Source of the DNA: DAOSEC01 sp035362935
GTDB lineage: Bacteria; Bacillota_I; Bacilli_A; ML615J-28; CAG-313
DNA: 64,000 nucleotides
Reading direction: 5' to 3'
NCBI GenBank assembly: GCA_035362935.1
Contig: DAOSEC010000005.1
Span: forward strand, 25,724 to 89,723
Below are positions 1 to 8,045 of this stretch, piece after piece. The notes under the pieces are model-generated. The model was given only the letters and a program-made list of their open reading frames with translations, was not told the DNA's origin and did no database searches. Position numbers and translations under genes: made by a program. How positions within the stretch are numbered: the stretch's first letter is position 1; each line of letters begins with the position of its first letter.

Positions 1-393
1 GACATGTACCAAATGATTACAAATCGATTATTCAATTTTGATGAAGTTAATGTATTTGAAAACGTTGTACTCTTTTATCGCTATATTCAAAACGATAGAC
101 TCGATTTTGAACGTGATTTCACTAAGAAATTCACTAAGAGAAGTTTTGTAAGAGACTTATTACCAGTCATCAAAAAGAAAGATGTATTTAACTTAAATGA
201 AGCAATACCGGTAGTACTTGAATTTGTTGACCAGATAACAGACTATGATTCAAATCAACAACATTTCATTCATTCCATAGATACAGATTCTCCAAGATTT
301 GATTATCTTTTTCAAGATGAAGGGATGATCAAGCAAGCCTCAAGTCATCCCCTGGTTCAATGGAAGAAATTAAAAAGAAATACGAGTTTTTAA
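1..393 (+). CDS. C-terminal end of an unidentified protein (5' partial)
   Basis: The reading frame is open from the first base of the window to a TAA at 391-393, so the true start probably lies upstream. The ATG at 4 has no convincing ribosome site. The visible 130 residues are soluble and rich in Phe, Asp and Lys, with no membrane segment. The tail has HPLVQWKKL, which weakly recalls the C-terminus of AbiEii/AbiGii-type nucleotidyltransferase toxins. The diagnostic N-terminal motifs of that family (GGTxL, RxSxDxD) would lie outside the window, so no function is assigned. Confidence 0.5.
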   Translation, partial: DMYQMITNRLFNFDEVNVFENVVLFYRYIQNDRLDFERDFTKKFTKRSFVRDLLPVIKKKDVFNLNEAIPVVLEFVDQITDYDSNQQHFIHSIDTDSPRFDYLFQDEGMIKQASSHPLVQWKKLKRNTSF

Positions 394-482
394 GTGTCAT
401 AACGCATAGTACTACTTTATGTTGAATGAAAAAGATTTCATCTTTTCACAATTCGTTATTTGTTTGACCACTCAAGTTTCAA

Positions 483-511
483 TTTACATTTCATGAATGT
501 TGTGGTATAAT
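483..511 (+). promoter_or_regulatory. Promoter of the galactose gene block
   Basis: A -35 TTTACA at 483-488 is followed by a 17-bp spacer and a consensus -10 TATAAT at 506-511, preceded by TGG (extended -10). It sits 33 bases before the first start codon. Confidence 0.8.
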
Positions 512-543
512 ATTCATACGTAGATAGAATTGAGGTGGATTCC

Positions 544-1323
544 TTGGCAATCGCAGCAATCACCAAAGCATTTGTCTTTTTAAGCAATGATGATTCGAGT
601 GTTTGGTCTTTGGCCAAATACAAGACCAAAGAATTACTCGATATCGATGATAAGATGTTGTTCGAATACAAAATCGATGACATTTTGGCATCTGGTATCC
701 GTGATATCACGTTTATCATGAATTATGAAAAAGTTTCTTTTCAGGAAATGATTCAAAAGATTGAACGTTACAAAGAATATCACTTTAAGTTTATAGTTGA
801 TGATCTTGTGAATAGCCCAGTCAATGCGCTGTTACTGATTCGTAGACTAGGAATGCATGAAGCCTTCTATTTTACTACGCTAGATGATCTTGTGATCGGA
901 GCAACAGACTCTGTGACCAAGCAACTAATTAAATCCTTTGGGTTTGTTCGGGATATGATTCTTGGGGGTGAACAAGCTGGAGGTAATGCGACATGGAGAT
1001 ATGATGTCATCGTTCCAGATTATGAAATGGCATTTTTGAGCTTTTTAGTGAAAGTAAAAGAAGTACTGCCATATCATCCATCTATGGAGATGAGCAACAA
1101 GGTCGGAATGGTTAAAAGATGGGTGTTGACACCAGCCTTCTTGGATTATATCGAAGACCATAAATATGATCACATCGGTATGGCGGATTATATTAGTGCA
1201 TTTATTAAAAGGACAAAAAAGAGAGTATTTGTATGTTTTTATCAGGGGAAAGTATTCGATATTTCAACGGTACTTGGGTATGAGACAGCCAAAAACTTTT
1301 TTAAAACAAAAACAAACGACTAA
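544..1323 (+). CDS. Degenerate GalU-like nucleotidyltransferase
   Basis: This 259-residue protein follows the layout of sugar-1-phosphate nucleotidyltransferases (GalU/RmlA fold). KTKELLDIDDKMLFEY near residue 30 matches the usual KPMLPI..KPLIEY segment. ASGIRDITFIMNY matches the GIxxIxxVxxY strand, and FTTLDDLVIG near 116 sits where GDD is expected. The diphosphate-binding loop GxGTR is replaced by LSNDDSSVWSL, so canonical UTP binding is doubtful. TTG 544 is preferred because AGGTGG lies exactly five bases upstream; the in-frame GTG at 535 overlaps that site. It is first in a unit with galE and galK, where a uridylyltransferase (GalU or GalT) would be expected. It may be a regulatory or altered-specificity homologue. 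The fold is likely; the activity is unknown. Confidence 0.6.
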   Translation: MAIAAITKAFVFLSNDDSSVWSLAKYKTKELLDIDDKMLFEYKIDDILASGIRDITFIMNYEKVSFQEMIQKIERYKEYHFKFIVDDLVNSPVNALLLIRRLGMHEAFYFTTLDDLVIGATDSVTKQLIKSFGFVRDMILGGEQAGGNATWRYDVIVPDYEMAFLSFLVKVKEVLPYHPSMEMSNKVGMVKRWVLTPAFLDYIEDHKYDHIGMADYISAFIKRTKKRVFVCFYQGKVFDISTVLGYETAKNFFKTKTND

Positions 1324-1375
1324 CCAAAAAACAACCGTACAAAAATCTCTAATTTATTAAATTCAGGTGAAAAAC

Positions 1376-2368
1376 ATGAGCGTTTTAGTTTGTGGTGGAG
1401 CTGGTTATATTGGCTCACACTGTGTAAAAATGTTATGCGATTTAGGCGAAGATGTTGTTGTGATTGATAACCTATCGACAGGGTATCTTAAAGCAATTGA
1501 CAAACGAGCTACAGTTTACCTAGGTGACATTCAGGATGAACTCCTTCTAAACACAATATTCAAGCAACATATGATTTTTGAGGTGATTCATTTCGCAGCC
1601 TTTTCGCTTGTCGGAGAATCGATGAAAGAACCTTTGAAATATTATGATAACAATGTCGTTGGAACGATTCAACTATTAAAATCAATGGTAAAACACAATG
1701 TCAAAAAAATCGTATTTTCATCCACAGCTGCCGTATATGGTGACCACGAATTAATGCCGATTACAGAAAACTTTGACACGATACCTTCAAATACCTATGG
1801 CGAGACGAAATTAGCCATGGAAGATATGATGAAATGGGCAGATGTTGCTTATGGTATCAAGTTTATGGCATTACGATATTTTAATGTTGCTGGGGCTCAT
1901 CATTCAAGTTTGATAGGTGAAGCGCATCATCCAGAAACCCATTTGATTCCTATTGTATTACAAGTACCACTTGGTCAAAGGTCACACATCACCATCTTTG
2001 GTGATGATTATGCCACATTTGACGGAACTTGTATCAGAGATTATATTCACGTAGAGGATTTAATCGAAGGCCATATATTAGCATTAAAGAGTCTTAGATC
2101 AGGTGCTCAGTCTAATATCTATAATTTAGGAAGTGGATCTGGATATAGCGTCCTTGAAGTAATTGAAGCTGCAAGGCGAGTAACCAAACATCCAATTCCC
2201 GTAAAAGTAGAAGCAAGACGTGCAGGCGATCCAGCAAGACTGATCGCATCAAGCGAAAAGATTGAAACCGAACTCGGGTGGGTTCGTAGATATAATTCAA
2301 TTGATGATATTATTCAATCGGCTTGGAACTTTCATCAATCACACCCAAATGGATATAACACCAGATAA
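1376..2368 (+). CDS. galE: UDP-glucose 4-epimerase
   Basis: Interconverts UDP-glucose and UDP-galactose in the Leloir pathway, and so also supplies UDP-Gal for polysaccharide. It is 330 residues, the usual GalE length. The NAD-binding loop GGAGYIG is at 7-13, SSTAAVYG gives the catalytic Ser/Thr near 116, and the YxxxK pair is Y141/K145, followed by the GalE segment LRYFNVAGA. The start at ATG 1376 has AGGTGA five bases upstream; an in-frame GTG at 1367 lies inside that site. It is second of three genes, followed by galK after about 28 bases, and is likely cotranscribed from the promoter at 483-511. Confidence 0.93.
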   Translation: MSVLVCGGAGYIGSHCVKMLCDLGEDVVVIDNLSTGYLKAIDKRATVYLGDIQDELLLNTIFKQHMIFEVIHFAAFSLVGESMKEPLKYYDNNVVGTIQLLKSMVKHNVKKIVFSSTAAVYGDHELMPITENFDTIPSNTYGETKLAMEDMMKWADVAYGIKFMALRYFNVAGAHHSSLIGEAHHPETHLIPIVLQVPLGQRSHITIFGDDYATFDGTCIRDYIHVEDLIEGHILALKSLRSGAQSNIYNLGSGSGYSVLEVIEAARRVTKHPIPVKVEARRAGDPARLIASSEKIETELGWVRRYNSIDDIIQSAWNFHQSHPNGYNTR

Positions 2369-2396
2369 AGTATAATAAAGAAGCAAGGTGATGTTC

Positions 2397-3602
2397 TTGG
2401 AAAAAGCAAAACAAGACTTTTTTGATCTCTTTCAAACCAAGAAACAAGTATTAAAAAACAAGTTTAAAAAAACAATGAAAAATGGCGGGAAATCAACGGT
2501 CTATTTTTCACCAGGCAGAGTCAATCTGATTGGGGAACACATTGACTATAATGGTGGATCTGTCATGCCATTTGCGATAAGCTATGGTACGTTTGGTGTC
2601 ATCGCAAAACGTAGTGATGCGCAAATCAATGTATATTCAAAAAATTATCACAAGGATGGAATTGTGACGTATTATACCGAACAATTCTCAAAAAAAGATA
2701 AACCGGTTTGGTCTACTTATATCATAGGGGTTGTCTATTCCTTATATAAAAGAGAGATTGTATTACCCACTGGTTTTGACATGTGGTTTTATGGCAATCT
2801 TCCAAATGGAGCAGGACTATCTTCTTCAGCTAGTGTTGAGATGTTAACGATTTATGCAATTAATGATCAATTCAATTTAGGACTAGAATTAATCGATATG
2901 GTAAAGATCGCTCAAGAAGCAGAAAACAATTTTGTTGGTGTTAACTGTGGTATTATGGATCAATTCGCGGTTGGCTTTGGCGAAAAGGATAAAGTAATCC
3001 TACTCAATACCAAAACATTGGAATATGAATACCGCAAACTCAAATTTCAAGACATGAAAATTGTGGTAATCAATACAAACAAAAAACGCAGTTTGCTCGA
3101 TTCAAAATATGAAGAACGATTAGATGAATGTAAACTATCATTAAAACTGATTCAAAAGAACAATCCAGAATTATCAAACTTGTGTGAATTAACAACAGAT
3201 GAATTAAGCAAACACTTACACATTTTAAATACAAGACTCAGAAAACGTGTGAAACACGTTGTATCAGAACACAGTCGTGTTAAAAAAGCTGCCAATGCTT
3301 TGTTAGAAGAAGACATCATAACGCTTGGAAAATTAATGAATACATCACATGTAAGTTTACGTGATGATTATGAAGTAACGGGAAGAGAACTTGATGAACT
3401 AATTTTAGCCGCATGGGCAAGTGGAGCATATGGTGCTCGCATGACAGGAGCTGGATTTGGTGGATGCGCAATTGCGATTGTGAAGACAATCGATTATCCG
3501 GCATTCAAACGTAGAGTTACCAAACACTACAAACGAGTGATTGGTTATAAGCCATCATTTTATGTGGTCACTCCAGCAAGTGGTGTTAGAAAATTAGGGT
3601 AG
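2397..3602 (+). CDS. galK: Galactokinase
   Basis: Phosphorylates galactose to galactose-1-phosphate with ATP. This GHMP kinase of about 401 residues carries the GalK signature GRVNLIGEHIDYNGG at about 40-54, the ATP loop LPNGAGLSSSAS at about 135-146, and MTGAGFGGC near the C-terminus. TTG 2397 is chosen because AGGTGA (2386-2391) lies five bases before it, the spacing seen for galE and the upstream gene. ATG 2391 and GTG 2388 are in frame but overlap that site, so the start is uncertain by three codons. It ends the unit, directly before a strong terminator. No galT lies nearby, so Gal-1-P would need an enzyme from elsewhere or the odd nucleotidyltransferase at 544. Confidence 0.92.
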   Translation: MEKAKQDFFDLFQTKKQVLKNKFKKTMKNGGKSTVYFSPGRVNLIGEHIDYNGGSVMPFAISYGTFGVIAKRSDAQINVYSKNYHKDGIVTYYTEQFSKKDKPVWSTYIIGVVYSLYKREIVLPTGFDMWFYGNLPNGAGLSSSASVEMLTIYAINDQFNLGLELIDMVKIAQEAENNFVGVNCGIMDQFAVGFGEKDKVILLNTKTLEYEYRKLKFQDMKIVVINTNKKRSLLDSKYEERLDECKLSLKLIQKNNPELSNLCELTTDELSKHLHILNTRLRKRVKHVVSEHSRVKKAANALLEEDIITLGKLMNTSHVSLRDDYEVTGRELDELILAAWASGAYGARMTGAGFGGCAIAIVKTIDYPAFKRRVTKHYKRVIGYKPSFYVVTPASGVRKLG

Positions 3603-3606
3603 GGGC

Positions 3607-3640
3607 AGAACCAGCTTTCGGATGAAGGCTGGTTCTTTTT
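3607..3640 (+). terminator. Rho-independent terminator after galK
   Basis: A perfect 9-bp stem (AGAACCAGC 3607-3615, GCTGGTTCT 3628-3636) with a 12-base loop runs into a T-rich tail. It lies four bases after the galK stop. Confidence 0.88.
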
Positions 3641-3678
3641 CATTTTACCAATATAAATAAAATAATCGAATAAAATAG

Positions 3679-3707
3679 TTGCATTTTGAATTACTATACT
3701 TTATAAT
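3679..3707 (+). promoter_or_regulatory. Promoter of the toxin-antitoxin-chaperone locus
   Basis: TTGCAT at 3679-3684, 17 bp, TATAAT at 3702-3707. The -10 lies inside a loose inverted repeat (TACTAT at 3692, ATAGTA at 3706) and is followed directly by the palindrome at 3709-3722. This fits autorepression by the HTH antitoxin (inference). Confidence 0.75.
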
Positions 3708-3708
3708 A

Positions 3709-3722
3709 GTATCATATGATAC
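3709..3722. promoter_or_regulatory. Perfect 14-bp palindrome, candidate antitoxin operator
   Basis: GTATCATATGATAC is its own reverse complement. It begins two bases after the -10 box, over the expected transcription start, and 18 bases before the toxin start. MqsA and HigA-type antitoxins with XRE helix-turn-helix domains bind such palindromes to repress their own operon. The assignment is by position and symmetry only. Confidence 0.6.
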
Positions 3723-3739
3723 CAAAAAGGAGGGGTAGT

Positions 3740-4066
3740 ATGGCGGATAGTTCTGAAATTAGTCAGTTCTTACACGAAGTAAGAAGAGCTGATTACATTG
3801 ATTTTGTACCCACGGAAAAAAACCGTCATACCAGACTTTTAATTGGCCTAACCGCATATGATCAGGAAAATATTGTTAGGAATTTAACTGTAGCAGAATA
3901 TTATAGTGGACCATCAAATGATTTAGATGCAACTCGAACTGGAAAGGTTTGGGTTTTCAAACATAACTTTGAGGGTCATACACTCTATATAAAACGAAAA
4001 GAAAAGCAAATAATACAAAATGAATCGGTAATTAAGTGTCTAAGTTGTCATATTGACTGTATATAA
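3740..4066 (+). CDS. MqsR-family toxin of a TAC locus
   Basis: The product is a 108-residue predicted mRNA endonuclease toxin. It matches the MqsR-type pattern: an N-terminal helix (FLHEVRRADYIDFVPTEKN), then GLTAYDQENIVRNLTVAEYYSGP, then the VWVFKHNFEGHTLYIKRK beta strands, with a C-terminal CLSCHID that resembles the usual CLSFH end. ATG 3740 has AAGGAGG six bases upstream. The in-frame ATG at 3716 lies inside the operator palindrome and is rejected. It precedes its antitoxin by 23 bases. Toxin-first order is usual for MqsRA and for SecB-linked TAC loci. Family assignment is by sequence pattern; activity is inferred. Confidence 0.75.
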   Translation: MADSSEISQFLHEVRRADYIDFVPTEKNRHTRLLIGLTAYDQENIVRNLTVAEYYSGPSNDLDATRTGKVWVFKHNFEGHTLYIKRKEKQIIQNESVIKCLSCHIDCI

Positions 4067-4089
4067 CTAGACCATAGGAGGAAATAAAA

Positions 4090-4644
4090 ATGAAGAAATA
4101 CTGTGGAAATTGTGAAGCATTCCATAAAGTAAATGAGATAAAAGAAGCAAGAGAGTATACAATTAAGGGAAGAGAAATTAAAGCTGAGATCACAATTTTG
4201 ACATGTTACCACTGCGGTGAAGAGATATATGATAAAGATAATGAAATTAAGAATGATATCATCATGTTTGATGAATATAAGAAAATCAATGGATTATTAA
4301 CATCAAAAGACATCATTGACATTCGCGATAAATATCATTTATCTCAATCAGCATTGTCAAAATTATTAGGTTTTGGCGAAAAGACGATTACGCGCTACGA
4401 AAATGGTGCAATTCAAGATCGTGCTCATGATAACTTATTGAGAGTCTTGTTTTTAGATGATGCTTTTTCAAAATTATGGCTGGTAAACATTGGATATCTC
4501 ACTCAAAAAGAAAATGACAAGATTACAAGTGCAATATGTAAATCTATTGCCACACCTATGAAATACGAAATAAAAAGTTCGGCATTGGTATATAATACAA
4601 TCGAAGAGGGAAATGGGGTGTTTACTTATGAAGGGTGCAAGTGA
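4090..4644 (+). CDS. Zinc-finger/HTH antitoxin (MqsA-like) with C-terminal extension
   Basis: The product has 184 residues. The N-terminus holds two CxxC pairs (C5/C8 and C39/C42), forming a YgiT/MqsA-type zinc finger. Residues about 69-120 form an XRE-type helix-turn-helix (SQSALSKLLGFGEKTITRYENG). Beyond this is an extra segment of about 60 residues that ends with aromatic and hydrophobic groups. In toxin-antitoxin-chaperone systems such a tail (chaperone-addiction region) makes antitoxin stability depend on a SecB-like chaperone. The next gene is exactly such a chaperone, so this tail is the likely contact site (inference). AGGAGG lies seven bases before ATG 4090. It should repress the promoter at 3679 and neutralise the upstream toxin. 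Confidence 0.85.
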   Translation: MKKYCGNCEAFHKVNEIKEAREYTIKGREIKAEITILTCYHCGEEIYDKDNEIKNDIIMFDEYKKINGLLTSKDIIDIRDKYHLSQSALSKLLGFGEKTITRYENGAIQDRAHDNLLRVLFLDDAFSKLWLVNIGYLTQKENDKITSAICKSIATPMKYEIKSSALVYNTIEEGNGVFTYEGCK

Positions 4645-4645
4645 T

Positions 4646-5056
4646 ATGAGATTGATTGAGTATAAAGTGATAAAGACGTATTTTGAGTACAACGAATTAT
4701 TTCAGTCAATGAGTGGAGTGATCGACATCCAGCCAGCATTCGAACGTCAAATCATCAAAGTAGATGACACAAAATATCGTATTAAACTTACTGTTAAAAT
4801 CACATCACAAATGAACAAAAAACCAATTCCATTTGAAGCAGAAGCGGTAATTATGGCTCTCTTTGAATTTGACCAATGGGAAGACTCGTCAAGATACTAT
4901 ATCGCAATTAACAATGCTACAGCAATTATGTTTCCTTATTTAAGAACATTGCTTTCAACCATCACAACAAATGGAAACATACCGCCCTATTGTTTGCCAA
5001 TCATGAATGTAACGAAACTATTTGGCGAACCAAGTATTACAAAAAACGTGCTATAA
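4646..5056 (+). CDS. SecB-like chaperone of the TAC locus
   Basis: The product has 136 residues in the SecB fold. The stretch NNATAIMFPYLRTLLSTITT followed by PPYCLPIMNVTKLF matches the SecB-family C-terminal core (xxLFPYxRxxxSxLTxxxGxPPxxLPxxNFxxLF). ATG 4646 sits one base after the antitoxin stop. ATG 4628 and 4613 are in frame but overlap the antitoxin by more. Classical secB is a proteobacterial export gene; a solitary homologue behind a toxin-antitoxin pair in a Gram-positive-type genome is the signature of a TAC locus such as HigBA-Rv1957 of Mycobacterium tuberculosis. It is expected to bind the antitoxin tail and promote its folding. Confidence 0.82.
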   Translation: MRLIEYKVIKTYFEYNELFQSMSGVIDIQPAFERQIIKVDDTKYRIKLTVKITSQMNKKPIPFEAEAVIMALFEFDQWEDSSRYYIAINNATAIMFPYLRTLLSTITTNGNIPPYCLPIMNVTKLFGEPSITKNVL

Positions 5057-5068
5057 ACAAAGCTAATA

Positions 5069-5105
5069 CAAAAGCAGTTGTGATTTTATCATCACCGCTG
5101 CTTTT
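5069..5105 (+). terminator. Terminator after the TAC locus
   Basis: AAGCAG (5071-5076) pairs with CTGCTT (5097-5102), and an inner GTGAT/ATCAC pairing extends the hairpin. It is followed by TTTT. It closes the three-gene unit 13 bases after the chaperone stop. Confidence 0.75.
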
Positions 5106-5161
5106 TATGCTACTATAACTATCCGAAAACCTATTTTACACGAAGATCTAAGAAAAAGCGA

Positions 5162-5190
5162 TTGAGAAAAAGGTATATATATGATATAAT
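5162..5190 (+). promoter_or_regulatory. Promoter of the DUF368 gene
   Basis: TTGAGA at 5162-5167, 17-bp spacer, TATAAT at 5185-5190, about 45 bases before the start codon. Confidence 0.7.
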
Positions 5191-5234
5191 AAACACGTAC
5201 TTAATATTGAACATAAAGGAAACATGGGTAGATT

Positions 5235-6113
5235 ATGAATTGGATGATAGATTTAATCAAAGGAGTATTTATTGGTGTTGCGAATGTCATACCAGGATTA
5301 TCTGGTGGGACAATTGCGGTACTAATAGGGGTATATGACCGGTTGATTGGTGGAATCAGCGATATTTTAAAAAGACCAAAAGAAGTACTAAAAGATTTGT
5401 TCTTTTTAATGGTTGGTTTAGTGTTCGGAATTGTTTTAGCATTGTATGTGATTGTATTTTTCTTAGAAACATTCCCAATTCCTACAACACTTTTATTTGT
5501 TGGATTTATCTTAGGTGGAATTCCTAAGGTTTACTCGAGTGTAAAGGATAGTAAACCAAATCTAGTTCAAATCATAATATTTAGTATTATGGCTCTTGTG
5601 ATTATATTACTCCCACTCATAAATGATGGAGCATTCATCACACTTGATATTAACTTTTGGAGTATTATAATATTAATCTTAGTTGGTGTAATAGCGGCAT
5701 CTGCGATGGTTGTGCCTGGTGTAAGTGGATCAATGGTACTAGTCATCTTAGGGTATTATTACTTTATCACAAGTGAACTATCCAATTTTATTCGTCATTT
5801 TATCACGTTCGATTTCTCATCGGCACTTGCAACACTTCCTTATTTAATTCCATTTGGAGTCGGAGTGTTATTTGGAATTTTTGGCTTATCAAAGCTAATC
5901 AAATATTTATTAAAGAATTATTATAGTTATGTATATTATGCAATTTTAGGGTTAATTGTTGCTTCCCCAATTCCAATCATCTTCTTAATGGACAAATCCC
6001 AAAGTGGATTTTGGACGATTTTGATTGGAATCGTAATGTTGGGATTTGGTACCATCATTAGCTTTAATATGACAAATTTAAAAGAACTGGTTTTTAAGAG
6101 TAGTAGGAAATAA
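5235..6113 (+). CDS. DUF368 family undecaprenyl-phosphate translocase (PopT type)
   Basis: A multi-pass membrane protein of 292 residues with about eight hydrophobic segments. The N-terminal GVFIGVANVIPGLSGGT and the internal repeat VGVIAASAMVVPGVSGSM are the paired (G/P)GxSG signatures of DUF368, a family shown to return undecaprenyl phosphate across the membrane (PopT). Tools may also label it a DUF368 hypothetical. Here it shares a neighbourhood with UppP, which makes the same carrier from its diphosphate, and with two polysaccharide clusters that consume it. The ribosome site is weak (AAAGGA 13-18 bases upstream), but ATG 5235 is the only good in-frame start. Confidence 0.88.
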   Translation: MNWMIDLIKGVFIGVANVIPGLSGGTIAVLIGVYDRLIGGISDILKRPKEVLKDLFFLMVGLVFGIVLALYVIVFFLETFPIPTTLLFVGFILGGIPKVYSSVKDSKPNLVQIIIFSIMALVIILLPLINDGAFITLDINFWSIIILILVGVIAASAMVVPGVSGSMVLVILGYYYFITSELSNFIRHFITFDFSSALATLPYLIPFGVGVLFGIFGLSKLIKYLLKNYYSYVYYAILGLIVASPIPIIFLMDKSQSGFWTILIGIVMLGFGTIISFNMTNLKELVFKSSRK

Positions 6114-6150
6114 TCAACATGTAAATAACGTTACAGAAAGGGGACATCTT

Positions 6151-7104
6151 ATGAACATATTAGTAACAGGTGGTGCTGGTTTTATCGGAAGTACAATATG
6201 TGAACGATTATTATCGTTAGGGCATAAAGTAATCGCTTTGGACAATTTATCCTCCGGTCATATGGATAACATCAAACCATTTATGGACAATCCCTTGTTT
6301 ACGTTTATTAAGGGAGATGTTTCCAATTTTGAAACATGTTTAACACTATCCGTCGGAATGGATGTCATCATTCACGAAGCAGCACTTGTATCTGTTCCCA
6401 AATCCATTGAAGAACCAATCTTAAATCACTCTTCAACCTTAACCGGAATGGTGAATGTATTAGAATCGGCTAGAATAAATGGTGTCAAAAGAATAGTATA
6501 TGCATCAAGTGCAGCAACTTATGGATTAGATGATCATTATCCAAAAGTAGAAGAACATACGAGTGATGCCTTATCACCATATGCATTAGCGAAATATGTC
6601 GATGAACTTTATGCAAAACTATACTTTGAATTATATGGTGTAAGTTCTGTGGGCTTGCGTTATTTTAATGTCTATGGTCCAAAACAAGATCCAAGTAGCC
6701 CCTATTCCGGTGTGATTTCGATCTTCATTGATAAGGTAGTCTCTAACCAACCAATTACCATCTATGGAGATGGCTCTAATACAAGAGACTTTGTGTATGT
6801 AGAAGATGTCGTTGATGCAAACATTTTAGCCTTTGAAAGTAATTCTCAAGGTGCATTTGTCTATAATGTTGGTACCGAAATTGAAACGAGTGTATTAGAA
6901 CTTGCGAAACTCGTTTTGAAGACTACCAATAAGAAGATAGATATTTTGTTTAAGGATGCAAGAAGTGGTGATATCGCAAAAAGTGTTGCTTCCATTTCGA
7001 AAATAAAAAAAGATCTGGGATTTACACCTAGAATAAGATTGAATGAAGGTTTGTCAAACACGATAAAGTGGTATTTATCAAACCAAAATAAACAACAACA
7101 TTAA
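6151..7104 (+). CDS. NAD-dependent nucleotide-sugar 4-epimerase (GalE/WbpP type)
   Basis: A 317-residue extended short-chain dehydrogenase. GGAGFIG at 7-13 binds NAD, SSAATYG gives the catalytic Ser near residue 124, and YALAK is the YxxxK pair. LRYFNVYGPKQDPSSPYSGVISIF is typical of the UDP-GlcNAc or UDP-Glc 4-epimerase group (WbpP, WbgU) rather than dehydratases. It is distinct from the galE at 1376. A likely role is UDP-GalNAc or UDP-Gal supply for the adjacent exopolysaccharide genes. The exact substrate cannot be fixed from sequence. AAAGGGG lies upstream of the ATG; no separate promoter is seen in the 37-base gap, so it is probably cotranscribed with the DUF368 gene. Confidence 0.85.
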   Translation: MNILVTGGAGFIGSTICERLLSLGHKVIALDNLSSGHMDNIKPFMDNPLFTFIKGDVSNFETCLTLSVGMDVIIHEAALVSVPKSIEEPILNHSSTLTGMVNVLESARINGVKRIVYASSAATYGLDDHYPKVEEHTSDALSPYALAKYVDELYAKLYFELYGVSSVGLRYFNVYGPKQDPSSPYSGVISIFIDKVVSNQPITIYGDGSNTRDFVYVEDVVDANILAFESNSQGAFVYNVGTEIETSVLELAKLVLKTTNKKIDILFKDARSGDIAKSVASISKIKKDLGFTPRIRLNEGLSNTIKWYLSNQNKQQH

Positions 7105-7130
7105 AGTTTACTAGTTTACGATAAAAGCGG

Positions 7131-7159
7131 TTGCGACTGATGGAAAAAAGTGCTATAAT
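7131..7159 (+). promoter_or_regulatory. Promoter of uppP and probably the first exopolysaccharide operon
   Basis: TTGCGA at 7131-7136, 17 bp, TATAAT at 7154-7159 with TGC before it (extended -10). No other promoter or terminator is evident until 13540, so the unit may run uppP-cpsC-cpsD-cpsB-glmU-capD. Confidence 0.75.
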
Positions 7160-7187
7160 GTAATTTGCTGAAGGTGAGGTTTCATAG

Positions 7188-8009
7188 ATGGAGTTAATTG
7201 AACTAATCAAATATTTGATATTAGGGATTGTTCAAGGTCTCACCGAACCACTTCCAGTTTCAAGCAGTGGGCATTTAGTAATATTTCAATTCTTGCTTCA
7301 TATGGAACTCCCAGGGCTAGATTTTGAGATTATTGTGAATGCGGCTAGCCTCTTCGCAATTGTGTATTACTTTAGAAATGATTTAAAAGATTTAATTGTA
7401 AATAACATTGCTTTTGTTTTTAAAAAACAAAAAGAATATCAAAAAGATTTTAACTACTTGTTATTGTTAATCCTAGCTAGTATTCCAGCAGGAATCATAG
7501 GGCTATTACTCAAAGATACACTAGAAGCCTATAAATCGCTTCTAATGGTTGGGATTGGGTTACTCCTAACTGCAACCACCCTCCTCGTTGTAAGTAAACT
7601 TAGAGGAAAACGTGTAGAGACTGAGAGTATCAATGTAAAGAAGGCACTATGGATTGGGTTTGCTCAAGCATTAGCAATCGTACCAGGAGTATCAAGAAGC
7701 GGCATTACTACTTCAACATCCTTACAAAATAAGTTATCGATCGATGAAGCAATTAAGTTTTCATTTTTACTCTTTATCCCAATTTCTTTAGCGAGTTTAC
7801 TCCTAAGTGGGATTAACATTGTACAAAATCCAGTTGAAGGTATGAGTTATTTGGGGTTAGGGATCGCATTTGTTGCGAGTTTAATTACGACATACTTTGC
7901 ATTAAGTATCTTTGTAAAAGTATTAAAAAAACAAAAATTATTCTTATTTTCCATTTACTGTTATATAGTAGGTCTCTTATCTATTATATTTCACATCATA
8001 TTATTATAA
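7188..8009 (+). CDS. uppP: Undecaprenyl-diphosphatase UppP
   Basis: Dephosphorylates undecaprenyl diphosphate released by polymerisation, giving the lipid carrier on which both polysaccharides here would be built. It has 273 residues and about eight membrane segments. The motif QGLTEPLPVSSSGH (about 16-29) carries the Glu-rich and SSSGH signature of BacA/UppP, and PGVSRSG near 165 is the second catalytic motif. It usually confers bacitracin tolerance. AAGGTGAGG lies eight bases before ATG 7188. Placement just ahead of the capsule phosphorelay suggests coordinated supply of carrier. Confidence 0.93.
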   Translation: MELIELIKYLILGIVQGLTEPLPVSSSGHLVIFQFLLHMELPGLDFEIIVNAASLFAIVYYFRNDLKDLIVNNIAFVFKKQKEYQKDFNYLLLLILASIPAGIIGLLLKDTLEAYKSLLMVGIGLLLTATTLLVVSKLRGKRVETESINVKKALWIGFAQALAIVPGVSRSGITTSTSLQNKLSIDEAIKFSFLLFIPISLASLLLSGINIVQNPVEGMSYLGLGIAFVASLITTYFALSIFVKVLKKQKLFLFSIYCYIVGLLSIIFHIILL

Positions 8010-8045
8010 TTTAGTTAAAAGTATAAGGAAGGATGCGTTTTACAT

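Noticed and set aside
1166..1360. A 64-codon + strand frame overlapping the nucleotidyltransferase end
   Set aside because: Out-of-frame overlap without a ribosome site, and it runs up to the galE start; codon use is atypical.
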